In this document: piece after piece, positions 12,477-24,302 of the stretch | Position numbering within the stretch: the stretch's first letter is position 1 | How the letters are laid out: each line of letters opens with the position of its first letter | Assembly (NCBI GenBank): GCA_034687125.1 | Contig: JAQGBZ010000027.1 | Coordinates: 1 to 64,000, forward strand | Direction: 5' to 3' | DNA: 64,000 nt | From: Neelides folsomi | Taxonomy: Eukaryota > Arthropoda > Collembola > Neelipleona > Neelidae | Made by a program: the position numbers and the translations under genes | The notes under the pieces: generated by a model | Told to the model about the DNA's origin: nothing | What the model saw: the letters and a program-made list of their open reading frames with translations, nothing else | Databases searched by the model: none

Positions 12477-13227
12477 TGAGCCAAAGAGCCTCATTGCCAG
12501 AGACGTGAGGGAGACGAAATAAAAGAGAGTGGTGGGGAAATGAAAGGGAAAGTGTGAGATAAAAGAGAGATGGGAGAAGCCCCCACCCTTTATTACATTA
12601 CTTCGAGACGTCTCAATTCATCTCCTGCTCACGGAATAAATGAAATCTCAAATCTCTTAAGAACGCCTCTTTCTCCCTCTGAGAATCCCATTTACTTCTT
12701 TCACTCTTTCTCCTCAGTTGACTTTAGATAAAATAAGCCCATTTTCTCCCCTTCTTCCTCATCTTAAATCTCATTTACACTTTCTTTACCTATTATTACA
12801 TATTAGAAAAAAATAAATTATAAAATTATTTTCATATTTATAAAATTATTTTTCATATCATTAAAGTTACAATTGATAGTTACAAATAATATTATACTAT
12901 GTACATATTACACAATTAAATTCAATTCGTTCCCAAATAACACAACTGTGAAATAATGAAGACATGGCTAATTAAAAAGAATAATAAAATTAAATAGACG
13001 GATGGAATGGATTTAAAATTTATTCACACAATTCGACTTTAAATATTATAGATGTGGAAATGAAAAAACTCATTTTTTCATCTTGATTTGGATAAAATTC
13101 AATTCCCTCAGATGTCGAAATGATTTGAGATGGTTTAACCTTCCATTCCTTTTAACTCCCCCTCGTTCGGATCTTCCCCTCTCCTTGAATCACTTTTGCG
13201 GGCTTGAATCCAATTTATATTTCTAAT

Positions 13228-16200
13228 TCAACGGTCTGAAAAAGTTCTTTTATCGATTTCCCGCTTCCATTTTCCCTCAAACGACTCAAACCCCAGGAAA
13301 TCCATATATGTACAATTTATATACTTTATTGTGTGCGTGTGTTTTAAAGGGATTTGAGTATTGGGTTCAGGAGGAGGATATGGGTTCCCCAGTTCGCCAG
13401 TATTTATAGCCGAGGGAGAGTTATTGGTCGGGTATTGGGAAAAAGAAGAATTGTGCAAAGGGTATGGGGCTCGCCCTTGGATCCTCCTGTGACTTATGGA
13501 ACATGTTCGAGGGAGGGGGACCCTTCCACTCAATTCCACTCTCATTCTCTCCCATCCAAACTCAAAGGGAAGAAGGACCGACCCATAAAAATGGAGACCC
13601 AATCAGGAGTTGAGTCACTTCACCGTTCCCCCTCACTTCCGACGATCGATTCCCTCTATCCGACTTGGAAGGGAAGTCTGGCTAAAAAACCGAATATGCT
13701 TCCCCGAGATAAAAAAACATCAAATCAAAGTTGGGTAATCTTCGCCGTAATTTCCTCTTTCCCCCCTCAGCCTTCCTGATGAACTCATTCTGGGCACAAT
13801 TCAATCTTTCGTGAACAATGCGAGTCCTCGTCTCATCTTGTAATTTCTGCTAATCACTTGGCTTCCCCTTTCCCTCCCCCTTCATCGTCTCTTATCACTT
13901 CATCATCCTCATTTAATTAGTTCTTAATTCCTAATTATCTCGTTCTACACTCGTTTGAGCTTAGAGAGGATAATTTTCAATTAATTCAGTCGTTAGTGTA
14001 TTTTACTCCGTTACATACAATAGCCAACTCATTAATCAAAGCATCCAATCAATCAATAAGATGAATTTTAAATCTTTTATACCTTACATATACATTAGGT
14101 TTTATACTTATAAGGAATCGTAGAATAAACAAACTTACTATATTTAATCCATATAAATACTAATTATAAAAGAATAATTAAAATTAGTATATGAATTTTT
14201 TTTAAACAACTTTTATAGCTTACTGATATACCTGTGTAGAATTTTTAAACATAGATCAAATAAAGACAACTTTGAAAAAAACTTTATTTTTTGTGATTCT
14301 TGTGACTATGAAATATTTTTTATAGTCTCAAACAATGGCCATTTATAGTTATGATTTAACAAGAGGGATGAAACATCTATGATAATAATTTATGAACTCG
14401 TGCAGAAGTGCTCGAAATGGATTGAAATTGACTTCCCCCCATTGAGCAGCTCAAAGGCCGGGTGTGGTGGGCTTAGAAAAACTTTCCCACCGCCTATTCC
14501 CCCTTCATAAAAGATCTCTCAAAATGTATTATTATTTCCAATCCCATTAAAATATGGCCCCCACTTGATAATGCTTCCATTTTTCCTCTTCAAAAAATAA
14601 GGATTGTTACCTCTATGGCTCAATGGTGGCTCAATAGGAGATTTTTATAACGCATACCATACACATTAGGCCCATGTATTAATGATTATATAGACACTCT
14701 TGTAGTTATTTATTATCGCCACAAATGCAGGAGGAGAAGTGGCAGGCAACCCGGTGAATGAGTCATGTGGATTCGGGAGAGGGAGGAGGAGGAAACCGAG
14801 GGGGATTCCATTTTCCTCACATTATTCTCCCGGCGCACCGTTCATGTTGAGGATCTGGGCGTGGAGTGGCGAGGACGAATCCTGCCAAAAAACCCGAAAT
14901 AGGAAGACGAGGGCGAGCGGCGAACACTCGAAAAAGAGACGCCGAGGAAGTCCAACCCACTTTTTTATATTCGTACATATGTACATGATAAATCTCATTC
15001 AGAGACATCAGAGGCCATTGGGTGAGTTTGATTTTTAAATTGATTTTTTTATTCAAAGAAGAGGAAATGGCATTTTCATTTGTGGCTAATTTATGTGACC
15101 GGCTCTTTATAAAAATCTCATTAAAGTAGCGATTGCCGCTTCTCCTACGCATATTTTCATACTTATGGGAATGGAGGTGGAGATTTGCATTCAACAATTT
15201 CATTTTAATCAGTTTTCTCAATTCTTAATTGCGCCTTCACAGTTGACGTCTTCTTTGTCATTCATTATTGTTTGATTCAAGTTTTCTCCTTGAATAATCC
15301 AGTATTTTATTGGGCGCGGTTAATTTTTGTAATTAAAATTCTTGGTCGAAGCTTGATTTAACATTCGGCTCGGAATATTTGTGCATAGGAGCAATTAACA
15401 TAACTAAATTAGATACATAAATGAGCATACCGAAGTACACATTTCATAAGAGTTGCCCTCATGCAAATACTTTCGTGTATGGACGTAGAAGCACGTTAAT
15501 GTTCATCATTCCCAAAAGCGTTTAAATTTATTACAACAGCCATTCGAACTAAAAATTTCCAAGAAGGACAAAAGGTACTTGACCCAAGATGCAATATTTA
15601 ATAATGACACTTGATTATTAATTTTAAACAAAAGCCTAATATATTGCATAATAAAAATTATGTTCAACTATAAAGAATGAATACACATTAGTTAACAAAA
15701 GAGTGAAGAAATGTGCAAATTCTTCAAAGTCACAAAAGACCAAATGATAAATCAAGTGTTTGTTCAATTAATCGACCCTCATTTTCCCTCTCATTACCTG
15801 GGCCAAATGGGAGGAAAAGATGTTTAGAAATGAAGGATTGGTCTGAACAAAGAAAGCGTCAATTGAAAGGCGAAATAATGTAAAAGTTTGCAATTGTGCG
15901 GAGAGAGGTCTCCGACAAGGGATCCGGGTGAGGACGAGGAGGCAAAGGGTTCCAATGCGCGACACGATCCGATTTTTTCCCAAACTAAATTGAACCAACT
16001 CTTCTGCATACACCGAGTTGAATGTGCATTCATTGATTCCATTGAGAATGCAAATCTGAGGTTGAGAAATCCCTTGGGTACCTAAAGGGTTACTTCCTCG
16101 CACAAGACTCACAATGAAAGGTCCCTGCTATAGCCATGTAATAAATGTGTACATTTCTAATAAAGGGCCCTCTTACATAACTACACATATGGTTATATGG

Positions 16201-17500
16201 GCATATGGGAACTGTTGGAAGTTGGATCATCGACCCATGAATCCGATTCGTTAAATGCTACCTTCTTCTTCGTAATGATCCTTTACTAAACTTTAATCTA
16301 AATTGCTCCTCATTTATAAAACGCCCCGCTTATTATCCATCATAAATGGACATTTATAAAACTTATCTGGATTCGATCATCCAACTTCTAACTGCACCTC
16401 AAAATTAAATTTCCTCTCGCTTGTGGACCTTGTTCTTTATAATATTTATAAATTACACATATATCAAATCCCATATATTACAGCATTATTGGTGTTTGTA
16501 TATTATGTACCATATATCATAATGTTGTATTTCCTATTAAAGGCATTTGGGCATTTCGCTACTCTGAACATTTATTTTATCAAAAGTTGTTTGCATTGAC
16601 TTAAAAAGGCTTTACATTCAAATGCATTCCCGAGAGAGTACTTCAATGGGAGTATGAGTGTTTGTCGTTCATTAATGTTCTTCGGGTATGCATGTAAGGT
16701 GTAATTCTAATTGTGTTTTTAGTGCCTTGAAATTTATTTAGCATGGTCCATGAGCATGGGAAATGTAGTGGACCTTCAGTGGAACCTTTATGGAGGCTCT
16801 TTTAATGGACAAGGCTTTATAAGGGCTTGGAAGTAATCGAAGCGGAGAGAGCGGGCCCTTGGGAAGTGTAATGGGAGCCACCAGGTTCCTAATTGAAGAT
16901 GACTCTCCAGATAGGGCGCTAAGGTCCCATAATTGGATTTTGGCTCATATGCAATTACATTTGGCCATTCCATTAGAATTATCACATTTCTTCCGCGCCC
17001 CCTCATTACGAAATTAAAGAGGAAGCTTGGAGAAGTGTAAAAGGCAATTATGATATTTAGCCTTCGTCCCTCCCTCTCAGTCTCAACTGCGTCAATTGCC
17101 CTCATGATGTTCAACACTTGATGTAAAAGTCAAATGTGCTCTACATCTAAATACATACATACATATTTCCCTCCACCTTTCCCTCTGCCTCGAATGAGCG
17201 ATGGGCTGATGATATTGGAGAAAACGAATAATCATATAAGTGATGGAAATGAGAGGATTTTTTTAGACATTTTCTCTCGGGCTAAATAATTAAATGAGAA
17301 AGCCATATGTTCTTCGACTCATATCGCCTTTATTGCATTCAAATGGGTGTTCCTTCCTCTCATTAAGATAACCAACAAGGGAGGGCGGAAGGGTTAAACA
17401 TAGGAGAAGAATCTAACCAAATGTAAAAGAAGGAAGGGACGGACAAGGAATAAATGCTAATGACCCTTAACATTCTACATAAGGCTTATTTGCCTCCCCA
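13228..17500. other. Non-coding stretch with a few open patches
   Basis: 13340-13780 is pyrimidine-rich and open on both strands. The plus frame contains an ATG at 13591 (METQSGVESLHRSPS...) followed by a donor-like TTGG/GTAATC at 13736, but without codon bias. 14730-14960 is purine-rich and open; its plus frame after an AG at about 14731 has a basic run (SKKRRR), which is weak evidence because the DNA itself is AG-rich. 14050-14300 and 16430-16530 are AT-rich islands. Octamers lie at 15183-15190, 15461-15468 and 16048-16055. I call no gene here. Confidence 0.5.
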
Positions 17501-20500
17501 CACCTATTATTACATATGACCTGGAGAGTTGATTCTTGGGAGATTCCTATCTTACTTGCCGGCTTCCTCGGCCCCACAAGACTCGCCAACTTCAACTTGT
17601 TTCATCAAATCTCCACTTTTTTCCCTCCTTAAATTTTTTGATGAGAGGAAACTCTCCGCCAGTTTATTTATTTACAATTGTCACGAGGCCCATTCCCATT
17701 TCCATCTTAATGCTCATAGAATATACTTGGGATGAGTTGTACTCACCTCAGAACATTCAAATTCTTCTTCATCATTGCTCGTCATTTACGACCGCCCTTT
17801 TGGAATCACAAGTGTGTAAATTCTAAAGTTAACTGTTCGCAACCTTGTACTTCTTACAAATTATAACCAGTAGGCTTACACATAAATATGAATGTTGTAC
17901 GAGGAGACCCTTCTGCATTTGTGTGTGTGTCGTGCATTTCTCATTAATATAGTCGAACAACTTTCGTAGGGTTCGTGAGGGAGAGAAATTTTGATTTTTT
18001 ATGATTTGAGTCGCAATATGAGATCTAATGCATTGTTTTGTGAAAACTGCTGGACTCCTAGGATGTCTATTGTTTCATTTCCATTTGTATTGCCGATTAC
18101 GCGAAACTATCAACTCAATTTATTGTAATTGGAACCTCGGAGAGAATAATTTTTTTTGTATATTTTAGAGTACTACATTTCATGTCTGTAGTTATACTTG
18201 TATAAATATAAAGTAGTTGGATCATTTATGACATCTTGGGGTTGAAAGGTCAAAGTAGATTCATGATTCAATTGGCCATATTCCACTTGGTACAAAGGGT
18301 CCGCCAGGTTGTTACTTCAAGTGGCGACTTTTATTTACCAGTCCAGTTTACTTTTAAGTCTGTTTGGAATTATAAAATACATAATAAGTCTGATACAAGT
18401 TTTAACTCACACAATAAATGGATTTCACAGTGAGGCTGCCAGATGCAAAGTTCTTCGTATGTCAATTTTATTACAATCTTTATTACGTGGCTTACCTTTC
18501 ATTGTTAAAACGAATCTGTGGTTTATCTGGAGGGGTTTCCTTTGAACTTCACCTTCCTTCATTTGTATAAGTACAAGCTACTCCTGATGACCCTGCCGAT
18601 GAAATTAAAGGCCGAGGTTAATGAATTTATTTTTATTGCTCATACACATACACCTATTCATGATTCTTCGATTTGCACTCTTGCGTCAAGAAAGAACTTT
18701 GTCTTGGTAAATAAAGTGGCTCAAATATCTCTATGGCTTTTAATTTATTTCCATTAACGATTTTTACATAGGATTTTATCATAGGTAGTCTCAATACAAG
18801 AAGGCTCACTTTACTTTATTCAACCGTTTGATAAAATTTAACCATTTTGTACGAATTGAGTTTTTTTAATAGGAATGTTCACTGGGGCTCGGATTTGCAT
18901 GTAACAACTGAAGGGGTTAAAGGAGCCGGAGACAAATAAATGGGTGGTGAACGTGTGAAATGTGAAGGGGCCAGGTGGGATGAGGATCAATTTATGGGGA
19001 GACGAAGGAGAACTATTGTCGAAGCACAAATGTCCCCCTGGGGACAAAGACAATGCTGAAGAATATTAATGCATAACATACGAGGTAGTCGCGGGTTAGA
19101 AGGTCCCTCGTCGACTCGCCTCCTAAATTCTAATCCTTTATTGTTCAACCCTCCCATTTCTTTTCAATCTTCAATATTGAATTTGGAAACTTTTTTTATT
19201 CTCTTTTCTAAATATATTAATTATTGAACGAAACACGCGAATTTTTCCAACGTCGCTGTCGACATTGAATATCAATGATTTCTCATTCCTTACATTTTTA
19301 ATGAGTCAGATATCAAAGTTTCAACGGCTATTAATTATTGTACAATAAAAAACTAGAAGCATTTAGTGAATTTCAATCAGCCTTAATAACCAAATGAAAT
19401 CGCATGACGGTCATAATAAAATTAATTTATCCCTTTATCAGACACCATCAGTTTAAACCAAATCATCAGTGAAGAATGTGAGAAATTGTGAAGCTTTAAA
19501 TGTTATCGAACTATCGGGCTTTTAATAACCGGAGGAATTTGGGCTTGAGAGATGCAAAGGAATTTGTCTATGAAGAGAAATGGGATTTTGCGGCTGGTAA
19601 TTATGAATGGAGAAGAATTGTGTCGACTTGTTGCTTCCACACATACTACGATATTACGCTCAACCGAGAGATGCTTTGAGAGTTAGTTAGGAGTTGAGGG
19701 AGCAGAGACACTGGAGAAATTCCCTCCACAATGAGTTTCACTCCCCTTCCTTGGCAGAAGGCCATTAACTCAGCCCGCCACTGCCTTTTATATAAGTTTA
19801 ACTGTTTAATCTATTCCCAAAAACCTCGTCCCTTCCCCGATCAAATTCAATCCACAAACTCATTTTTAATTGCTCTTTCATTGGGGCGTATCCGTAATTG
19901 AATCCCCAATGAGATTGATTTAAGCTAATGATCCTTTTTCATGCTGCAATTTGTCTCGTAAATTGTTAAATATCTCCAACTTTTCCGCTTTAACTGCTCA
20001 TTACGACTACTTTAAAAACTAGTGGTGGAAATGATATGCGGACATTGGTAATTTGGTTATCTCCTGCAGATTTTAGGCCAATTAATACATCTTAACATTC
20101 CACGCCAGCCGTTTGCAAAATAAATTTACAAAGCTGTTTAATTTAAAATCTTTAAAGTTCACAACTACAATTGGTATTTGTAAATAGGGATTGTAATAAA
20201 AAGGTATATTTCATTCTACACGAGAGAATTTGTGAAAGCAAAAAGGAATTAAAAATGTAAATGGGAAAATTAGCAACATCATGTTTATGGCAGTGGAACG
20301 AAGCTGAGTTCAAAATTGATTTCGGGATTTGGTTGTAATATAAATCTGGACATTAACTTTATTTACAGCATTGCATGCAGTTGTGCAGTTACACGTGGGC
20401 ATTTCTTATAAGTCACAACCTAGTAGGCATATAAATACAATTATAAGTACCAATATGGTAATAACTCCACATTATCAGTATAGGTATAATAATAATAGTG

Positions 20501-23369
20501 GTTATATTATGTGATTAATACAAATACAAATCATTTGTTATGTTATGTAATTGTAAAGGACGAAATGACGTTAATTGTAAATCAATGAGAAGGCGTTGAG
20601 CCCAGGTTTTGACGGTAGATGAAGGGAAGAGTGATGGAGGAATGGGGATGAAAGTGTCTTTTAAAGAAAGAAACACACGCCTTTCTCTCTCGCCCTCATT
20701 TCCTCTCTCGGCCCCTTCGGGGTGGCGAACTGGAAATTAATTTACCATATTTTTCACATCAGAATATCTTTAGGTGGAATCCTCCTTTCTCCCTTAATGT
20801 CACTCTTTTTTCAAAAGCCCGTTGTTGACTCTCTCACTTAATGCTGGGGGATGATACGTCTGAAGGAGTCTGAGACCGCTTTATCATCTTTTGTTCCACC
20901 GCCATTGTCCCTCCCTTGGATCATTTTGATTGTCAGCTGCTGTCATCCGATGAATTCCGACCGTTTTCATAGGGGCCTCCTAATCTCCCGCGTGTATCCT
21001 CCGTCCCAAAGTCGTGAAGTTTCCAAAAGGAACCTCATCATTTTCCCATCCTCCTCCTCCTGCACAGTTGATGGAGAGACGCGTATTGTAAAAATCGTCT
21101 TTCCCTTTCATATGGATATTTCCTACGAGACTAAATTTCCTTATGCCGGGGAGTTGTTGGTGAGATGGAAATGTACAATACACATGTCCGATACTTTTTG
21201 CATAGTTATATGAACATACTCACATGGATTGTGCAGAGTGAATTTCTCCATGGGCATCGAAGCCATCACTCCATCGAGATGGAAGAGGGGGAGAAGAAAG
21301 AAGGGGATTTGGGGAATATATCAACATCATGCACAGGCGCCAGCTTCACTTTGATGGGCTTCCCTTTGACCATCCGGGTCCTTGGGTGAAAATCTTTGAA
21401 CCGCAGAAGGTGAAACACTCACCCGCATACATTGTAGACTCTTCCCAAGACTCCGTACATTAAGAATATGCACTCGGGGGAGATTTGGAAAATAAAGGGC
21501 AAGGCACAATGGTCATAAAGGGTTTGCATTCATAAGGACCTTCTGGATAAAAAATGATTGAAGCGGCGCTTTTTTTTATTGCTTTTTATCTCTCCCACCA
21601 ATGGAACACATACATAAATAAGTACACAAGTACATTTACATACATGGATTGGTACGTGCATAAATTGAAGAGAGATTGACTTCCTCGACTTCCACTTTTA
21701 CTATTTCGTGCCTAATAATGGACGGAGGAGTTGGTGGGTTAAGGGAGAATAAAGGAACAAGGAGAGGCTTGGGGACTCGAGAGTGATCCAGTTGAATAAA
21801 TAAACTCCACTCGCTTCACTAACAATAAGATGGAAGACGTTCGAGAAAGTGAAGCGGATGAGGAAGCACACACAGCATGGTACACATAAGGAGAGGGAAT
21901 GCCGAGGAGACTTCTTGCCTTTAAAAATTTTACGTGCGAATCCTTAAATTTTTACATAAGGGAAAGAATGTCTTTTCCGAGTAAGTCGAAGGATGAGGGA
22001 GAGGAAATTGGCTTATTTCATCGTTCAAGAGCTCTCGTTCCTTCAAAACATTAGGAATGTGAATAAGGATCCTTTTTTGAAAATTGATTTATACTCTCCG
22101 CCTTCCACGTCCAGAATCCTCAATTCAGAAATACGGGTTTCGAATTTGAGCTGAAGAGAATTTTTTTCATGTTCAACTTGTTTTCTTCTTATATCAATTC
22201 TTTCTCTTATAAATACATATGAACCCCTCGTCTGTCAATTCAGATATTTATCATTTTCATATCACAAGCTATACTCATTCAGACAGAGGGTGAGTCTACT
22301 ATATAGTCTGGAATACCCAATGTTAAATGTTCATATTTTATTCAGACATTCGATTTTTTTTCTTTTATAGCATAACAAAAGAATAAAATATAAAATAAAT
22401 TTTAAGACTAAAAGTCTCGACATTTTACAATAATAAATAAATAAATATTTTATAGTCTAATACATAAATAATGTAAATATTGTTCTGTTGGGTAATGGAC
22501 GAAGTAGTTGTTTGAAATAATTAATTTCATTGTTTTGGGGCTGGTGGCAAATAAAGACTCGTCTTTTAACACGTGCAAATGAGGTAGTAATAAGACGGAG
22601 TAAAATATTATAGGAAGAGGATAAATTGGTATAAGAGCGAGTCTTTATACCAGGATCGTGTCCTGGTGAGCTCATAAGGATCCAAATTGAATTTGAGCTT
22701 CGAGCTCCCCGGCGGTTCGGAGAGTTGGGGCGGGGAGAGCGTATTAAGTAGATTCCCATTACCTTATTGTTATTTACTGGCTTCCCGTTCAATTCTGATA
22801 GATTGGGAATAGGGTTGGAGGGATAGGCACAACTAACGGTTGTCGGCTGGAAGCTGTCTCCATTTACGGCCCCTCAGCTAATGGTGATTCCCGCCCTGAT
22901 ATGCATAAGGAGTTTCATCCTCGTTAATGGGATCCTCATTTGAATAGGAGTCTTCGATGCTCGGAGCCTTTGGAGAAAAGGAAATCATAACTTGATGGAT
23001 GAATGCGCAAAAAAGGAGTCCAATTTATCATTGCTAGGACGTACCTGGATTAATCCAAAGATTAAAAATCTACATACAGAGGGCAACGGGAAAGACGATC
23101 CCTATTTTAAATGAGCGATGCAAAGAGGTTCGAGACCTTCTCGATTCATAAGCCCAGATTTGCTAAGGTAGACCTGAGCAAAGGCATATGATATAAATAA
23201 GCATGTAGATTGAAATCCTTTCTTATCATTTATTGAATTCTTACGGTTCTCTTCCGCTACTATCGGGCCGCAAGGTCTTGGGACTCATTTGCATTTACTA
23301 TATCAATCGGGCAGGTATATGCAAAAGACCCAACTTTGAATCCTTTCCCATGTAGATTTATATTTTTAG
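17501..23369. other. Non-coding stretch
   Basis: No supported gene. 18240-18760 has several overlapping short frames that look like decayed coding sequence, but I cannot assign them. 20400-20560 and 22330-22460 are AT-rich islands, the latter with AAAT repeats near 22428-22450. 20640-21520 is pyrimidine-rich and open in short frames only. Octamers lie at 18893-18900 and 23287-23294. A GT run sits at 17921-17930. Confidence 0.5.
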
Positions 23370-23548
23370 AGGTAAAAAATGATCCCGGATGTCTGGGCCT
23401 TAATTTGAATAGCGGGTTATTTAGAGTGGTCCTTCGTGTCCTTTTGACAGAAGGATCCCAAGATGAAAGTTTTGATGATGAGAAAGGGTTTGTATTTAAA
23501 TCAACTCATCTGAGGAGAGGAAAAAAAGAGAACGGGAGTTCTGAGAAG
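23370..23548 (+). CDS. Candidate internal exon, unknown protein
   Basis: The acceptor is TTTATATTTTTAG and the donor is GAGAAG/GTAAAA. A second, stronger donor (ACG/GTAAGA) at 23609 would lengthen the exon by 60 bases in frame. The 59-codon frame starts in phase 1 and ends in phase 0 at either donor. By my hand count G fills codon position 1, 2 and 3 in 21, 15 and 13 codons, and about two thirds of codons begin with a purine, both usual in real exons. The peptide has a Gly/Leu-rich start (NDPGCLGLNLNSG), then hydrophobic, acidic (SQDESFDDEKG) and basic (RRGKK) parts. I recognise no family. The strand is purine-rich towards the end, which weakens the argument. Confidence 0.25.
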
Positions 23549-24189
23549 GTAAAAAGGGAGATGAAGGGAAAGGGTCGTGAAGGCCCGGTCGAAGAAGGGT
23601 TAAAAACGGTAAGAAGGGAAGGTTTCTTGGATCGGATTTGCATGGAGTTGCGGGTTCATATTCAAAATAGGGATGGGATGCATATCTAAACAGTTTTTAT
23701 CATCTCTGGTCCTTTAATGCTTTTTAATGTTTTGCCGCTGCCCTGTGCGGGGAAGAAGGGGGCTCAAAGGGTTTGGTTGGGTTGGAGGGGCGAAGGGTCC
23801 AAGGGCCCTCACGGCCCTTCATTACACCCAAAAGATATGCACAAGGATGGGTCTGAGAGAGTGTGAGAATTCCGCCGGCCCTTCATTTGAATACCTCTGT
23901 GGATTTTTTGTGGATAAATCAATAGATTGCATAAAAGCGGGCATAAATGAAGATGATTTTTAAATATGAAGACTCCCTTTTTTCCTCTTGGCCTTAACGG
24001 GGCTTCGTTTTTTTCCAGGCGGAGGGTGAGGTAGATGCAAATCTGTTGGCCGCTATGGAGATTCGGGTAGGAGAAGGAGGGAGAGAAGAAAAAATCGATC
24101 CAGAAATCGTGTGAGGAGGACGTCGAATGCTCCACGGCTGGATACCAGTTGATGACATCATTCCTTCCTTCTTCTTCTTCCACTTACAG

Positions 24190-24302
24190 TCTCCGGGTTC
24201 TCCGAGTCGGAGGAATCATTCGCCGCTCTTCCTCTGCCGCATACTCACCGCCCGCTCCCACTGCCACTCAACTGGATCTCATCTGTCCCCGCACCCACGA
24301 TG
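24190..24302 (+). CDS. Candidate internal exon with strong splice sites
   Basis: This has the best splice-site pair in the window. A long pyrimidine tract (CCTTCCTTCTTCTTCTTCC) leads into ACTTACAG at 24189, and CACGATG/GTGAGT follows 113 bases later. The exon is GC-rich. All three plus frames are open, so the frame cannot be fixed from this sequence alone. They contain, for example, SGFSESEESFAALP, LICPRTHDG or SPGSPSRRNHSP. The second could suggest the CP...G start of a peritrophin-type chitin-binding domain, but seven residues are far too few to claim it. The exon lies 580-640 bases after the candidate ending at 23548 or 23608, whose phase 0 end would select the SPGSPSRR frame. The minus strand also carries a donor-like GTGAGT within the segment. 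Confidence 0.28.

Larger units (their letters stand above)
9014..13227. other. Non-coding stretch
   Basis: AT-rich islands lie at about 9240-9650, 11600-11800 and 12790-12960; the last contains two copies of TAAAATTATT-TTTCATAT spaced 20 bases apart. Pyrimidine/purine-rich patches lie at 9660-10340 and 12480-12790. One frame, on the minus strand at 9996-10340 (114 codons from an ATG, MRSKECLRMHKSTGSGGRSL...), reads plausibly in its first half. However, that strand is simply purine-rich, and the second half is chance-like Leu/Ser/Pro, so I do not call it. There is an ATT microsatellite at 12462-12476. Nothing else is supported. Confidence 0.5.

Noticed and set aside
13354-13779. 141-codon plus frame with an internal ATG and donor-like TTGG/GTAATC
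   Set aside because: Both strands are open and codon bias is absent. The phase does not fit the candidate exons upstream.
18236-18757. Short overlapping frames vaguely recalling the region after the RNase H domain of a Ty3/gypsy-type retroelement fossil
   Set aside because: The likeness is a handful of residues. No LTRs, primer-binding site or neighbouring conserved domains were seen, so I do not name an element.
23125-23140. tRNA B-box-like GGTTCGAGACC (and GGTTCGAAC near 51402)
   Set aside because: No A box, acceptor stem or cloverleaf could be built around either.
24265-24302. Peritrophin-like start LICPRTHDG in one frame of the exon candidate
   Set aside because: Too few residues, two other frames equally open, and no following exon with the Cys/Tyr pattern of chitin-binding domains was found.
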